Origin: Methanosarcinaceae archaeon UBA470
GTDB lineage: Archaea; Halobacteriota; Methanosarcinia; Methanosarcinales; Methanosarcinaceae
Length of the DNA stretch: 21,154 nucleotides
Direction of reading: 5' to 3'
NCBI GenBank assembly: GCA_002508425.1
Contig: DAKU01000001.1
Coordinates: forward strand, 335 to 21,488
Each line of letters begins with the position of its first letter. Within the stretch, counting starts at the first letter, position 1. The notes beneath the pieces are model-generated. The model was not told where the DNA came from. It worked only from the letters and a program-made list of their open reading frames with translations, and made no database searches. The position numbers and the translations under genes were made by a program. Positions 7,433-14,946 of the stretch are shown piece after piece.

Positions 7433-8671
7433 CTAAAGTGATAAGAAAAACCAATAAACTCCAGTTTGGATTATTGTAAGAGGCACTCCGATTTTAGCGA
7501 ATTCGATAAAACTGAGTGTTACATTACCCTTTTTTTCTGCATTGTGAATAATGATAACATTACTTGCTGCACCCAGAACAGAAAGATTTCCTGCAATTGT
7601 GCTACCCGCAGCAAGTGCCAATAATCCTCCTGTATCTACTGAAGCATGAGACAGGATAGGCAAGTAAAGGGCTACAAGTGGTACATTTGAAATGAACTGG
7701 CTTAGGATCACACTTACACTTAAGATCATAGGGGCAGAAACAACATTTTGTTTTGTATTTACCAGAATTCCCTGAAAGAGCCCTGAATTCCATACACTTT
7801 CCATAAGTATGAACATCGATGCAAAGAAAAACAAAGTGTGCCAATCCATTTTTTTAATAATATTATATCTCTTTTTGTTAAAAACAAGTACTGGAATAGC
7901 AGCTATAAGAGCAATGTATGTCAGCCTGAAATCAAAAGAGATGGCAAATAATTGGATGAGAATCTTCACACATACCAATATGATAAGTAAAATCAGCGAT
8001 AATCTCGACAGATCCGCGAGTTTTGCATCACATATATGAGGTTGTGAATGGTTCAGAACATTAGTAGAAAAATGTTCTTTGAAGAAGAACTTGAGCACAA
8101 AATATGCTGCTATAAGATTAATTATAGTTGGTAACAGCAGATATCGAGCAAAGACTACAAAAGGGTCTTTGATACCGCTATTTAGTGCTATCAAGAGATT
8201 CTGAGGATTACCGATAGGACTTGCGACACTGCCAGTAGTTACTGCAAAAGCCAATGCAAGCAAAAGCACCTTAGGATTAATCTGATGTTGTTTTGCAAGC
8301 AAAAGAACTACTGGAGTACCGATTATTGCTAGCGTGTCGTTCATAAGAAAAGCTGATGCGAAACCCATCCCAAAGAGTACGAAGAGTATAATAGCATCCA
8401 TGTTCTTGGCACTCTTAAAGAAATTGTATGAAACTAGAGAAAGATAACCACTTGCTTCCAGTGCCTGACCAATTGCAAATACACCAAACAGGAACAACAT
8501 TACATCAACATTAATAGATCCTATGGCTTCCTTAAGAGAAATCTGGCCGGTCAGCAACACAGCAAGGGCACCAAGACCCATTATCTGCCACAGATCGAGC
8601 CTGATATTTCCTATCTGTCTAGTAATCGTCAGAAGAAAAACAAGACAAAGGATGACCACTGGTATTATCAT
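7433..8671 (-). CDS. ArsB/CitM (SLC13-like) family permease
   Basis: A 412-residue membrane protein with about ten to twelve helices, of the ion transporter superfamily that includes ArsB, NhaD and citrate carriers (PF03600). Conserved pieces include NVDVMLFLFGVFAIGQALE, MNDTLAIIGTPVVLLLA (with the ND motif) and SVASPIGNPQNLLIAL in the first half, repeated in diverged form as FISNVPLVALYLPIL and SVLGAASNVIIIHNA in the second half. This inverted two-repeat layout is typical. The substrate (anion, dicarboxylate, arsenite or Na+) cannot be told from sequence, and no arsR or arsC is adjacent. The ATG start has no clear ribosome site; a CTTATATA box lies about 50 bases upstream. Confidence 0.88.
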   Translation of the reverse strand: MIIPVVILCLVFLLTITRQIGNIRLDLWQIMGLGALAVLLTGQISLKEAIGSINVDVMLFLFGVFAIGQALEASGYLSLVSYNFFKSAKNMDAIILFVLFGMGFASAFLMNDTLAIIGTPVVLLLAKQHQINPKVLLLALAFAVTTGSVASPIGNPQNLLIALNSGIKDPFVVFARYLLLPTIINLIAAYFVLKFFFKEHFSTNVLNHSQPHICDAKLADLSRLSLILLIILVCVKILIQLFAISFDFRLTYIALIAAIPVLVFNKKRYNIIKKMDWHTLFFFASMFILMESVWNSGLFQGILVNTKQNVVSAPMILSVSVILSQFISNVPLVALYLPILSHASVDTGGLLALAAGSTIAGNLSVLGAASNVIIIHNAEKKGNVTLSFIEFAKIGVPLTIIQTGVYWFFLSL

Positions 8672-8718
8672 TGGAGCAACATAATAGGAGATAATAAATA
8701 TAATTATTGGTAGCTGCT

Positions 8719-8726
8719 ATATAAGT
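8719..8726 (-). promoter_or_regulatory. Likely TATA box of the permease gene
   Basis: Minus-strand CTTATATA in the 92-bp gap after the PNPOx-family gene, about 50 bases before the permease ATG. It suggests the permease has its own promoter and is not simply read through from upstream. Confidence 0.4.
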
Positions 8727-8763
8727 TATTCAAACAGAGCACTGATAATAAGGTTCAATTGAA

Positions 8764-9213
8764 TCACATATCAAGTTCCACCACATTCTGGAATTGTGTT
8801 ACGAGGATGTATTTCTCTACATCCATACACAGAAGAGCTGATGAAGGTGAACTGAAGAAATCCTTCAGGTAAGGATGCTTATGCAGGTATATTTCTCCAA
8901 GATCCGGATATTGTTCACGGTCAACCTCTCTTACCCTTCCCATGGCATTGATCGCCATTGCATCTTTTAGATCAGTATAACTGTTTGATCTGTTGTCAAT
9001 AAGCAAAGAAGCTCTTTCATCGGTGATGAGGTAAAGATACTTACGTGTGGACCTTGTGGTCACAAACAACAATTTATTCAGATCTTCGGTAGCTGCAAAG
9101 GCCACTAGGTTAGTATATGGATATTCCGGAGCTTTGGTTGCAAGCACAGCAAACAGTTCTGTTCTCAAGAGGGAATCTAGTATCCCTTCAACCTCTTTTT
9201 CATGTTTGTGCAT
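8764..9213 (-). CDS. Pyridoxamine 5'-phosphate oxidase-family (split-barrel flavin-binding) protein
   Basis: A 149-residue soluble protein with the PNPOx-like split barrel (PF01243 type). It begins with a short helix (EVEGILDSLLRTELFAVLAT), then YPYTNLVAFAATEDLNKLLF, FVTTRSTRKYLYL (the likely FMN phosphate contact) and ASLLIDNRSNSYTDLKDAMA, ending in AINAMGRVREV. This order matches small archaeal flavin or haem-binding proteins rather than true PdxH, which is longer. The reaction is unknown; flavin reductase or storage roles are possible. GGGAG lies 5-9 bases before the ATG. It is divergent from the DUF2892 gene, 89 bp away. Confidence 0.85.
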   Translation of the reverse strand: MHKHEKEVEGILDSLLRTELFAVLATKAPEYPYTNLVAFAATEDLNKLLFVTTRSTRKYLYLITDERASLLIDNRSNSYTDLKDAMAINAMGRVREVDREQYPDLGEIYLHKHPYLKDFFSSPSSALLCMDVEKYILVTQFQNVVELDM

Positions 9214-9230
9214 TCATCTCTCCCTTCACT

Positions 9231-9284
9231 GTATTATAATCTGCAATTCATTACATATCTTAATATTGGAAGACTTGTTAACAA
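9231..9284. promoter_or_regulatory. Divergent promoter region with a 10-bp palindrome
   Basis: The 89-bp gap serves two divergent genes. A minus-strand ATTATAATAC box (9231-9240) faces the PNPOx gene. On the + side, ATATCTTAATATT (9255-9267) may be a TATA element, and a perfect palindrome TTGTTAACAA (9275-9284) sits near the expected mRNA start, a position suited to a repressor. Confidence 0.3.
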
Positions 9285-9302
9285 TAAAAGCGGAGGTATT
9301 GT

Positions 9303-9533
9303 GTGAACCTGAAAGAGGCATTGACCCAGGAGAACGTGGGTGGGTATGACCTACTGTTAAGAGCGTTAATAGGTTCTGTAGCAATAGTTGTACTTGCTAT
9401 GGACCTTATAGAACCTGGATTATGGAAATGGATAACAGCCCTGATAGCATTCGTAGGACTGTTTACCGGAATGACAAGACATTGTACACCTTATTTGCTT
9501 ATAGGATTCAGCACGGCTGGCAGAAAAAAGTAG
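9303..9533 (+). CDS. Small inner membrane protein, DUF2892 (YgaP-like) family
   Basis: A 76-residue protein with two membrane helices (about residues 22-38 and 44-70). The pattern NVGGYDLLLRALIGSVAIVV, then LIGLFTGMTRHCTPY-like spacing (here FVGLFTGMTRHCTPYLLIGF) is the DUF2892 signature, with the conserved cysteine before PYLL and a closing GFST. Members are common in archaea and bacteria, sometimes fused to rhodanese domains, and their role is unknown. The start is GTG with a strong GGAGGT five bases upstream (9292-9297). It faces the MFS gene tail-to-tail, with 19 bp between stops and a T-rich tract in between. Confidence 0.85.
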   Translation: MNLKEALTQENVGGYDLLLRALIGSVAIVVLAMDLIEPGLWKWITALIAFVGLFTGMTRHCTPYLLIGFSTAGRKK

Positions 9534-9542
9534 TCAAAAGTG

Positions 9543-9572
9543 AGTTTTCCTTTTATATATCTTCTTTTTTGG
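9543..9572 (+). terminator. T-rich terminator of the DUF2892 gene
   Basis: Just after the stop, the + strand carries AGTTTTCCTTTTATAT and then CTTCTTTTTTGG. Repeated T tracts are typical archaeal end signals. The last part overlaps the 3' end of the convergent MFS gene. Confidence 0.45.
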
Positions 9573-10845
9573 AATAATCCAGTTTGAAAGATAACAGAAA
9601 AACACCTAATATAATCGAAGCTGCGATAAAAAAGGTACCTGTATCGAAAAAGGAGAACATGAACCCTCCAGCTACAAGTCCTACAATACTGGCTAGACTG
9701 GTAAAACTGGTAGAAACACCTTGTACAGCTCCTTGAAATTCCTTTTTTGCTGTTTTGGAGAGTATGGACATTAATGAAGGCCACATAAATCCGTTACCAA
9801 ACGCAAAGAAAACCAGTGAGATATATGTGAGAAAATTGGTACCGTAAACAAGCAACACAAAATTAACAGTTAGCATAAAGCTTCCAAAAGTAAGAAGTGA
9901 GTAGTCTGAATATCGTTTGCTTACCCATGAAAGCATAGGCCCCTCAACAAAGACAAGCAAAAGGCTTAATGCCGAAAAATATAAGCCAAGAGAAGCTGAA
10001 TTCCATTTAAGGTTGTTTGCGGCGTGTACCGGAAAAGCTGTATAGAAAAGATTGTAACTCAGGAATATAAGGAAATAAATAACTAAAAGGCGAAAAATGC
10101 CTTTCATCCTAATTACCTCCAAAAAACCTGGTTTATTCGAAACAGGTAAGCTAATTTCTTTTATTTCAGAATCTTCTGCCTCACTGTTCTTAATAAGAGG
10201 AACTACATGCAAAGTATGTTCATTGGATTCAGGCAATAGAACAATTGTCATCAAAATTCCTGCAAATGAAATGAGAACTGCAACAATAACAGGAAGGATT
10301 TCACCGTATACTGTCACACTCAATATGCCCGCAAGTGCAGGACCGAAGATAAAACCCAGATTCGTTGAAACTGAAAGTTTACCATATACGCTGCTCCTGT
10401 CTTCATCACTAGTGATATCTGCAAGATAAGCATTAGCAACAGATACGTTCCCTCCGGTTATACCATCAAAAGCCCGGGCTATAAAAATGAAAAGCAAAGG
10501 TACTGTGAGGACAAAAGTGCCTAACGAAACAGACTTCACATCGATGATCTTGGTAACTGGAATGATCATAGCAGCCAGAAAAATAATCCAGGAAATGAAA
10601 GTGCCCACCTGACTTACCAATAGTATCTTTTTTCGACCGTATGTATCAGACCATCGACCAAGCAATGGCCCTCCAACTAGCTGAAAAACAGGATACATAG
10701 AAGCGGTCAGACCATAAATTACTGCATTGCCTCCGAATCTTTCCACAAGGAATATCAGAAACGGAAGAACAAGGCTCAAACCAAAGGTACCTATGAAATT
10801 AACAGTAAGCAGAGGGTATATGGAAATCTTAGATTCCGCCATCAT
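9553..10845 (-). CDS. Major facilitator superfamily exporter (DHA1, TetA-like)
   Basis: A 430-residue, twelve-helix transporter. MFS motif A is clear in the first loop (GPLLGRWSDTYGRKKILL, about residues 58-76). Helix 5 holds the antiporter motif C in GFIFGPALAGIL (about 165-176), which marks proton-driven drug exporters. A polar central loop with NSEAEDSEIKE separates the two six-helix halves. The family exports drugs, dyes or metabolites in exchange for protons; the substrate is unknown. The start is one of two adjacent ATG codons (10845 or 10842), with no Shine-Dalgarno site, so it may be leaderless or weakly translated. It is divergent from alaX with an 84-bp gap. Confidence 0.88.
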   Translation of the reverse strand: MMAESKISIYPLLTVNFIGTFGLSLVLPFLIFLVERFGGNAVIYGLTASMYPVFQLVGGPLLGRWSDTYGRKKILLVSQVGTFISWIIFLAAMIIPVTKIIDVKSVSLGTFVLTVPLLFIFIARAFDGITGGNVSVANAYLADITSDEDRSSVYGKLSVSTNLGFIFGPALAGILSVTVYGEILPVIVAVLISFAGILMTIVLLPESNEHTLHVVPLIKNSEAEDSEIKEISLPVSNKPGFLEVIRMKGIFRLLVIYFLIFLSYNLFYTAFPVHAANNLKWNSASLGLYFSALSLLLVFVEGPMLSWVSKRYSDYSLLTFGSFMLTVNFVLLVYGTNFLTYISLVFFAFGNGFMWPSLMSILSKTAKKEFQGAVQGVSTSFTSLASIVGLVAGGFMFSFFDTGTFFIAASIILGVFLLSFKLDYSKKEDI

Positions 10846-10896
10846 TCAATATATTGCATGTGTAGATATTAGAAATTTTGCAAAGGTATCTAAGAA

Positions 10897-10906
10897 ACAC
10901 ATTTAT
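10897..10906 (+). promoter_or_regulatory. Likely TATA box of alaX (near-leaderless mRNA)
   Basis: ACATTTATGC lies about 25-28 bases before the alaX ATG at 10930. With standard archaeal spacing transcription would start at or within a few bases of the ATG. No ribosome site is seen, consistent with a leaderless message. Confidence 0.4.
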
Positions 10907-10929
10907 GCCATACATCATCATTCATAGAC

Positions 10930-11637
10930 ATGGAAGAACTGTATCTTGAAGACTGTTATATTAAAGAGTTCGATGCGATAGTAGAGAGCATTATTGATGA
11001 AAAATATGTGATCCTGAATAGGACAGCTTTTTATCCTGAAGCCGGAGGGCAGCCCTGTGACACAGGGTTTCTGTACTGTGAAGGTAAAGAATATACTGTA
11101 ATTAACGTCAAGAAGGTGGATGGAAAAGTAAGCCATGAAATTGGAATTACCGGCTTAAAAGAGGGAGATTCGGTAAAAGGAATAATAAACTGGGATAGAA
11201 GATACTTGCTGATGCGCTACCACACAGCATGCCATATACTAAGTGCCATCATACATAACGAAACCGGTGCAAAGATCAGCGGGAATCAGTTATCTGAGGA
11301 TAAAACCAGGGTGGATTTCTCTCTTGAGGAATTCGACCGGGAACAGCTGAAGGCCTACGAGGCAAAAGTAAATAACATAATTGATAAAAATATCCCGGTA
11401 AGCATTGAAATAATGAGTCGTGAGGAGGCTTTTCAGATACCTTCAGTAGTAAAACTTAAGGATGCTTTTCCTCCGGAAACTTTACAGATTAGAGTGATCA
11501 CCATTCCTGAAATAGACAGACAGGCTTGCGGAGGGACACATGTTGCCAACACTGGAGAAATACCTCATATAGAAGTATTCAAAGCTGAAAATAAAGGAAA
11601 GAACAATAGAAGAGTATATTTCCGGTTCAAAGACTAA
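10930..11637 (+). CDS. alaX: Alanyl-tRNA editing protein AlaX (AlaX-M type)
   Basis: A 235-residue trans-editing enzyme that hydrolyses Ser-tRNA(Ala), and possibly Gly-tRNA(Ala), preventing mistranslation. Residues 32-42 (TAFYPEAGGQP) match the N-terminal beta-barrel glycine motif of the AlaX-M/AlaRS editing domains. The zinc site is complete: H98 and H102 in HTACH, and C200 and H204 in CGGTH. The length fits AlaX-M rather than the shorter AlaX-S or longer AlaX-L. The gene stands alone, with a probable near-leaderless start and a hairpin terminator 30 bases after the stop. Confidence 0.93.
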   Translation: MEELYLEDCYIKEFDAIVESIIDEKYVILNRTAFYPEAGGQPCDTGFLYCEGKEYTVINVKKVDGKVSHEIGITGLKEGDSVKGIINWDRRYLLMRYHTACHILSAIIHNETGAKISGNQLSEDKTRVDFSLEEFDREQLKAYEAKVNNIIDKNIPVSIEIMSREEAFQIPSVVKLKDAFPPETLQIRVITIPEIDRQACGGTHVANTGEIPHIEVFKAENKGKNNRRVYFRFKD

Positions 11638-11667
11638 TTGAATGATTCTTACATAGAAACTTTGCTG

Positions 11668-11706
11668 GCAGAAGGAAGATATATGTATGTAAAATATCTT
11701 TTCTGC
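11668..11706 (+). terminator. Hairpin terminator after alaX
   Basis: GCAGAA (11668-11673) pairs with TTCTGC (11701-11706) and AAGATAT (11676-11682) pairs with ATATCTT (11694-11700). This makes a 13-bp stem with a 2-nt bulge and an 11-nt loop, beginning 30 bases after the alaX stop. The 3' arm is U-rich. It could also be an mRNA-stabilising stem. Confidence 0.55.
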
Positions 11707-11723
11707 TCTACTATTGGAACAAC

Positions 11724-11751
11724 AACTGCTAAATATGCTTGCATAGTAGTT
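11724..11751. promoter_or_regulatory. Inverted repeat upstream of serA, candidate operator
   Basis: AACTGCTA (11724-11731) and TAGTAGTT (11744-11751) form an 8-bp inverted repeat (one G-T pair). It sits just upstream of a TATA-like TATTAAAT (11759-11766), where an archaeal activator or repressor would bind. Function is inference. Confidence 0.3.
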
Positions 11752-11834
11752 AGAATTGTATTAAATTTGCTCAAATAGGTGGAAATTGGCTTAAGTCGCC
11801 ATGACCACATCATCCATTTACAGGAGACATACAG

Positions 11835-13406
11835 ATGAAGATATTAGTCAGTGATCCATTGTCCGAGGAAGGCTTATCAATGCTCCAGAAACATTTCGAT
11901 GTAGATGTTATCACGGGCTTGTCAGAAAGTGAGCTAGCTGTTAAAATAGCAAACTACGACGCTCTGGTTATCCGCAGTGGAACACAGGTCACAAGAAAGG
12001 TTATTGAAGCTACCAGAAATCTCAAGATCATAGGCCGTGCAGGAGTAGGTGTGGACAATGTGGATGTTGAAGCAGCTACTGAAAAGGGTATAATCGTTAC
12101 CAATGCACCAGAAGGAAACATGCTTTCTGCTGCTGAACACACCATTGCTATGATGATGTCCATGGCAAGGAATATACCGCAAGCAAACGCTTCCATGAAA
12201 GCTGGAAAATGGGAACGTAAGAATTTCATGGGTGTTGAAGTCAATGGCAAGACCCTAGGAGTGATAGGCCTTGGGCGTATTGGGGCAGAGGTAGCTAAAA
12301 GAGCACAAGGGCTCAATATGACTATAATGGGATATGATCCATACATATCACAAGAGAAAGCACATGAACTTGGAATAAAGCTTGCTACAGTAAGAGAGAT
12401 TGCAGAAGCTGCTGACTTTATCACAGTACATACTCCTCTTACCAAAGAGACAAGGAATATCCTTGATGCTGAGGAATTCAACGTCATGAAGAAAACTGCA
12501 AGAGTTATCAACTGTGCCCGCGGAGGTATTATCAATGAAGAAGCTCTTGCAGATGCACTCAAAAGTGGAAAGATCACGGGAGCAGCACTTGATGTATATA
12601 TCAATGAACCTCCAAAGGATAGTCCCTTGCTTGAATGTGATAGCCTGATTATGACACCTCATCTGGGAGCTTCCACCGAAGAGGCACAGATCAATGTGGC
12701 TATTACCATAGCTGAAGAAGTAATTTCAGTTCTGAATGGTGGAACTGCAAAGAATGCGATTAATATACCTTCTGTAAAACCAGAGGTAATGAGAGTTCTT
12801 GCACCCTATATTAATCTTGCAGAGACCATGGCAGATGTATGTGCCCAGTTACTTGGAACCAGTTATGAGAAAGTAGAAATATCATATAATGGAGAAATCG
12901 CTGGAAAGGACACCAGGCCAGTTACGGTTGCCGCTTTAAAGGGAATGCTGCAGAGTGCAATGGGTTCCAGCGTGAACTATGTAAATGCCCCTGCTGTTGC
13001 AAAATCAAGAAAGATCGAAGTAAGAGAGAGCAAGTCCGAAACTTCCGAAGAAAGAGCTTCCGAAATCCACATCAAACTTAGCAGCAATGGTGAATCAGTG
13101 TCTGTTGCCGGAACCATAATAGGGAACGAAGCTCGAATAATTGGAATTGACGGGGAACGCGTTGACATAATTCCATTTGGGTATATGATAGTTGCCAAGC
13201 ACATCAACAGGCCTAACGTAATAGGACCATGCTGTATGGTACTTGGGAAGAACAACATTAACATATCTGGAATGCAGGTTGGTAGAGCAGCAATAGGAGG
13301 AGTTACAATTATGACCCTCAATGTTGATTCTGAAGTATCACCGGCTATTCTGGAAGAAATGCGTAGTATTGAAGGAATAATTAACGCAAAACTTGTCAAG
13401 CTCTGA
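11835..13406 (+). CDS. serA: D-3-phosphoglycerate dehydrogenase
   Basis: A 523-residue enzyme that oxidises 3-phosphoglycerate to 3-phosphohydroxypyruvate with NAD+, the first step of serine synthesis. Domains in order: catalytic domain with an inserted Rossmann fold (GLGRIG at 145-150, NAD-ribose aspartate D168), active-site R229 (NCARGG), E258 and H276 (TPHLGAS), an intervening domain at about 320-445, and a C-terminal ACT domain (about 450-523) that usually binds serine for feedback control. This is the long form and its length is typical. AGGAG at 11822-11826 sits 8 bases before the ATG. The gene has its own likely promoter, with a leader of about 45 bases. Confidence 0.96.
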   Translation: MKILVSDPLSEEGLSMLQKHFDVDVITGLSESELAVKIANYDALVIRSGTQVTRKVIEATRNLKIIGRAGVGVDNVDVEAATEKGIIVTNAPEGNMLSAAEHTIAMMMSMARNIPQANASMKAGKWERKNFMGVEVNGKTLGVIGLGRIGAEVAKRAQGLNMTIMGYDPYISQEKAHELGIKLATVREIAEAADFITVHTPLTKETRNILDAEEFNVMKKTARVINCARGGIINEEALADALKSGKITGAALDVYINEPPKDSPLLECDSLIMTPHLGASTEEAQINVAITIAEEVISVLNGGTAKNAINIPSVKPEVMRVLAPYINLAETMADVCAQLLGTSYEKVEISYNGEIAGKDTRPVTVAALKGMLQSAMGSSVNYVNAPAVAKSRKIEVRESKSETSEERASEIHIKLSSNGESVSVAGTIIGNEARIIGIDGERVDIIPFGYMIVAKHINRPNVIGPCCMVLGKNNINISGMQVGRAAIGGVTIMTLNVDSEVSPAILEEMRSIEGIINAKLVKL

Positions 13407-13412
13407 TAGGCA

Positions 13413-13424
13413 TAAATATTTAAA
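13413..13424 (+). promoter_or_regulatory. Likely TATA box for the 13464-14410 gene pair
   Basis: AAATATTTAAAA lies directly after the serA stop and about 45 bases before the next ATG, giving a leader near 20 bases. It suggests this pair has its own promoter. Confidence 0.4.
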
Positions 13425-13463
13425 AGACGTATATGGTAATATGACCCATCCAAGGTCCAAACC

Positions 13464-13943
13464 ATGAGAAAGCGCATATATCACAAATTCCCGCATAGGG
13501 AGATCGAGTTCGAACAGAAGTACCGGTATCACTCGGATCTTCCCTACCTTGTGAAAGTGATGGCAAACATGGACGGAAAATTCGGGATGTTTGTCACCGA
13601 ATCTGTTGCTCAAAGAGGGCACCGGATACAGGCAAAAAGAGAGATCGGCGTGGAAATTGTGCGCAATGGTGTGGACTTTGAACCCCTCAATTATAAGAAT
13701 TTGGATCAAATGATCGACACAATCGAAACTGAAGGTATAATTGATTTCAAGGTGACCCTTAGCTATAGTTACCTGGATGGGAAATATAACCGTGTGCCTT
13801 TCAGGGGAGATATTTATCTTGTGCGTGCTCTCCTTGAGAATGAAGTGCTTGTACTGCAGATACACAGAATAGAAGGACCTGGCAGGACAGAAGCCGGGAG
13901 AGTTGCAGATACCATTATAGAGGAAATTAGGCGCGGTTCCTGA
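13464..13943 (+). CDS. Hypothetical protein, 159 residues, function unknown
   Basis: I do not recognise the family. The protein looks soluble: no signal peptide or membrane helix, a basic start (MRKRIYHKFPHREIEFEQKY), a central GIIDFKVTLSYSYLDGKYNR beta-rich part, and a final helix with RTEAGRVADTIIEEIRR. The mix of alternating strands and a closing helix suggests a compact alpha/beta domain. It starts with ATG after a weak site and shares one base with the next gene (TGATG at 13941-13945), so the two are translated together. That tie to a DUF2240 gene and to the ribosomal block hints at an information-processing role, but this is only inference. Confidence 0.75.
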   Translation: MRKRIYHKFPHREIEFEQKYRYHSDLPYLVKVMANMDGKFGMFVTESVAQRGHRIQAKREIGVEIVRNGVDFEPLNYKNLDQMIDTIETEGIIDFKVTLSYSYLDGKYNRVPFRGDIYLVRALLENEVLVLQIHRIEGPGRTEAGRVADTIIEEIRRGS

Positions 13944-14410
13944 TGGATGAGTTTCTATACGTCGTAGCAGCACCATTCAAACAACATGCTGCAAGTTTTA
14001 TTTCAATAAGGGATTTTGAATTTGCCCTTTCTTTTGGCCTGAAATGGATGTCTCCAGAAAATGCTTCAAAGGTTAGAGATGCTGCCCTTAGCCTGAGGTT
14101 ATTGGAGATCAGTGATAACAAACTGATTCCAACATTCGATATAGGAAAAATAGAGATCCCTCGTGGTTTTCGTCCTTCAGAAAGCATATTTCATGAAAAG
14201 CCTTTGATAGATCAGATCATGGCAATGATAGCTGCCTGTTCCGGAATGGACAACAGGAATGTAGCTGCCCTGATAAGTAGTAAACAGGAAAAACTGGGAG
14301 ACATGGTAGATATTGAAATTGCAGCGCTTGTGGTGGCTAAGGAAATAGGATGCGACATAAGCAAGATTTACCCTAAAGTAATGGCAGACATGTTTCCAAA
14401 TATGAAATGA
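13943..14410 (+). CDS. DUF2240 family archaeal protein
   Basis: A 155-residue protein that resembles DUF2240, an archaea-specific family of unknown function. The typical opening, DEFLYVVAAPFKQHAASFIS then FEFALSFGLKWMSPENASKV, is followed by a short basic wing with LLEISDNKLIPTFD, which looks like a winged-helix DNA-binding fold. The second half (about residues 85-150) is helical with a hydrophobic LVVAKEIGCD segment. The ATG overlaps the previous gene's stop. It ends 143 bp before the rpl18e start. Family assignment is from memory of haloarchaeal and methanogen homologues; the DNA-binding idea is inference. Confidence 0.75.
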   Translation: MDEFLYVVAAPFKQHAASFISIRDFEFALSFGLKWMSPENASKVRDAALSLRLLEISDNKLIPTFDIGKIEIPRGFRPSESIFHEKPLIDQIMAMIAACSGMDNRNVAALISSKQEKLGDMVDIEIAALVVAKEIGCDISKIYPKVMADMFPNMK

Positions 14411-14420
14411 GCCACACAAT

Positions 14421-14553
14421 CTTTATGTACTAGTAATAGTATTCAAGACTCAGATGTCCTTATGGACATGGAATACCCTGAAGAACACTCATGGATGTTC
14501 GAACGTGGTTTACCCGCGTGAGTAAGGTCCGGATGATCTTGCGGAGGGACATT
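14421..14553 (+). promoter_or_regulatory. rpl18e promoter and structured leader
   Basis: A TATA-like CTTTATGTAC at 14421-14430 predicts an mRNA start near 14448-14452, giving a leader of about 105 nt. It contains ATGTCC-TTAT-GGACAT (14454-14469) as a hairpin. GGACAT recurs at 14547-14552, next to the SD, and GTCC recurs at 14527-14530, so pairings compete. A 19-codon ORF (14462-14521, start ATGGACATGG) ends just before the second GTCC. It has no clear SD. Regulatory meaning is inference. Confidence 0.4.
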
Positions 14554-14934
14554 ATGGGAAATAAGACACAAAGAAAAGTTACAAGAAAAACTAACCCCAG
14601 AATACCTGAACTGATATCCACTCTTAAAGAAGAGTCAAGGAATAATGATGTTCTTATCTGGAGAGACATTGCAAAGAGACTTGAGAAGCCAAGCCGTAAG
14701 TATGCTCAGGTTAATCTTAGTAAGATCAACAGATATGCAAAGGAAGGAGAAGTTGTGCTTATACCCGGTAAAGTACTGGGTGCTGGTGAACTTAATATAT
14801 CAGTGACAATTGCTGCACTTGATTTCAGTGGTACAGCTATTGACAAGATAAATGAGATCGGTGGCAAATACCTGACAATAGAGCAGGTCCTTGAAGAGAA
14901 CCCAAAGGGCTCAAAAATAAGGATACTGCAGTAA
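14554..14934 (+). CDS. rpl18e: 50S ribosomal protein L18e
   Basis: A 126-residue protein of the archaeal/eukaryotic large ribosomal subunit. It starts MGNKTQRKVTRKTNP, with the basic tail typical of L18e, then IWRDIAKRLEKPSRKYAQVN, VLIPGKVLGAGEL (the L15/L18e core motif) and NISVTIAALDFSGTA. The ATG at 14554 has GGAGGG six bases upstream. A frame open 21 codons further upstream is unlikely to be used, since it has no SD and would disrupt the known start. It is the first ribosomal gene in the cluster. In many archaea rpoD precedes it; here DUF2240 does. Confidence 0.94.
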   Translation: MGNKTQRKVTRKTNPRIPELISTLKEESRNNDVLIWRDIAKRLEKPSRKYAQVNLSKINRYAKEGEVVLIPGKVLGAGELNISVTIAALDFSGTAIDKINEIGGKYLTIEQVLEENPKGSKIRILQ

Positions 14935-14946
14935 GAGGTGTTGAAG

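Noticed and set aside
11954..12604. 216-codon minus-strand open frame inside serA
   Set aside because: It is antisense to well-conserved SerA domains and has low-complexity hydrophobic composition typical of a shadow frame.
13441..13467. Eight-codon ORF (MTHPRSKP) overlapping the start at 13464 as ATGA
   Set aside because: Too short to judge and lacking an SD; chance is the simplest reading.
14448..14553. A tRNA gene in the rpl18e leader because of GTTCGAAC
   Set aside because: No acceptor stem or T stem fits around it; the short palindrome alone is not enough.
14491..14553. N-terminal extension of L18e starting at ATG 14491
   Set aside because: It would add 21 residues not typical of L18e and has no SD, whereas ATG 14554 has GGAGGG and the normal start.
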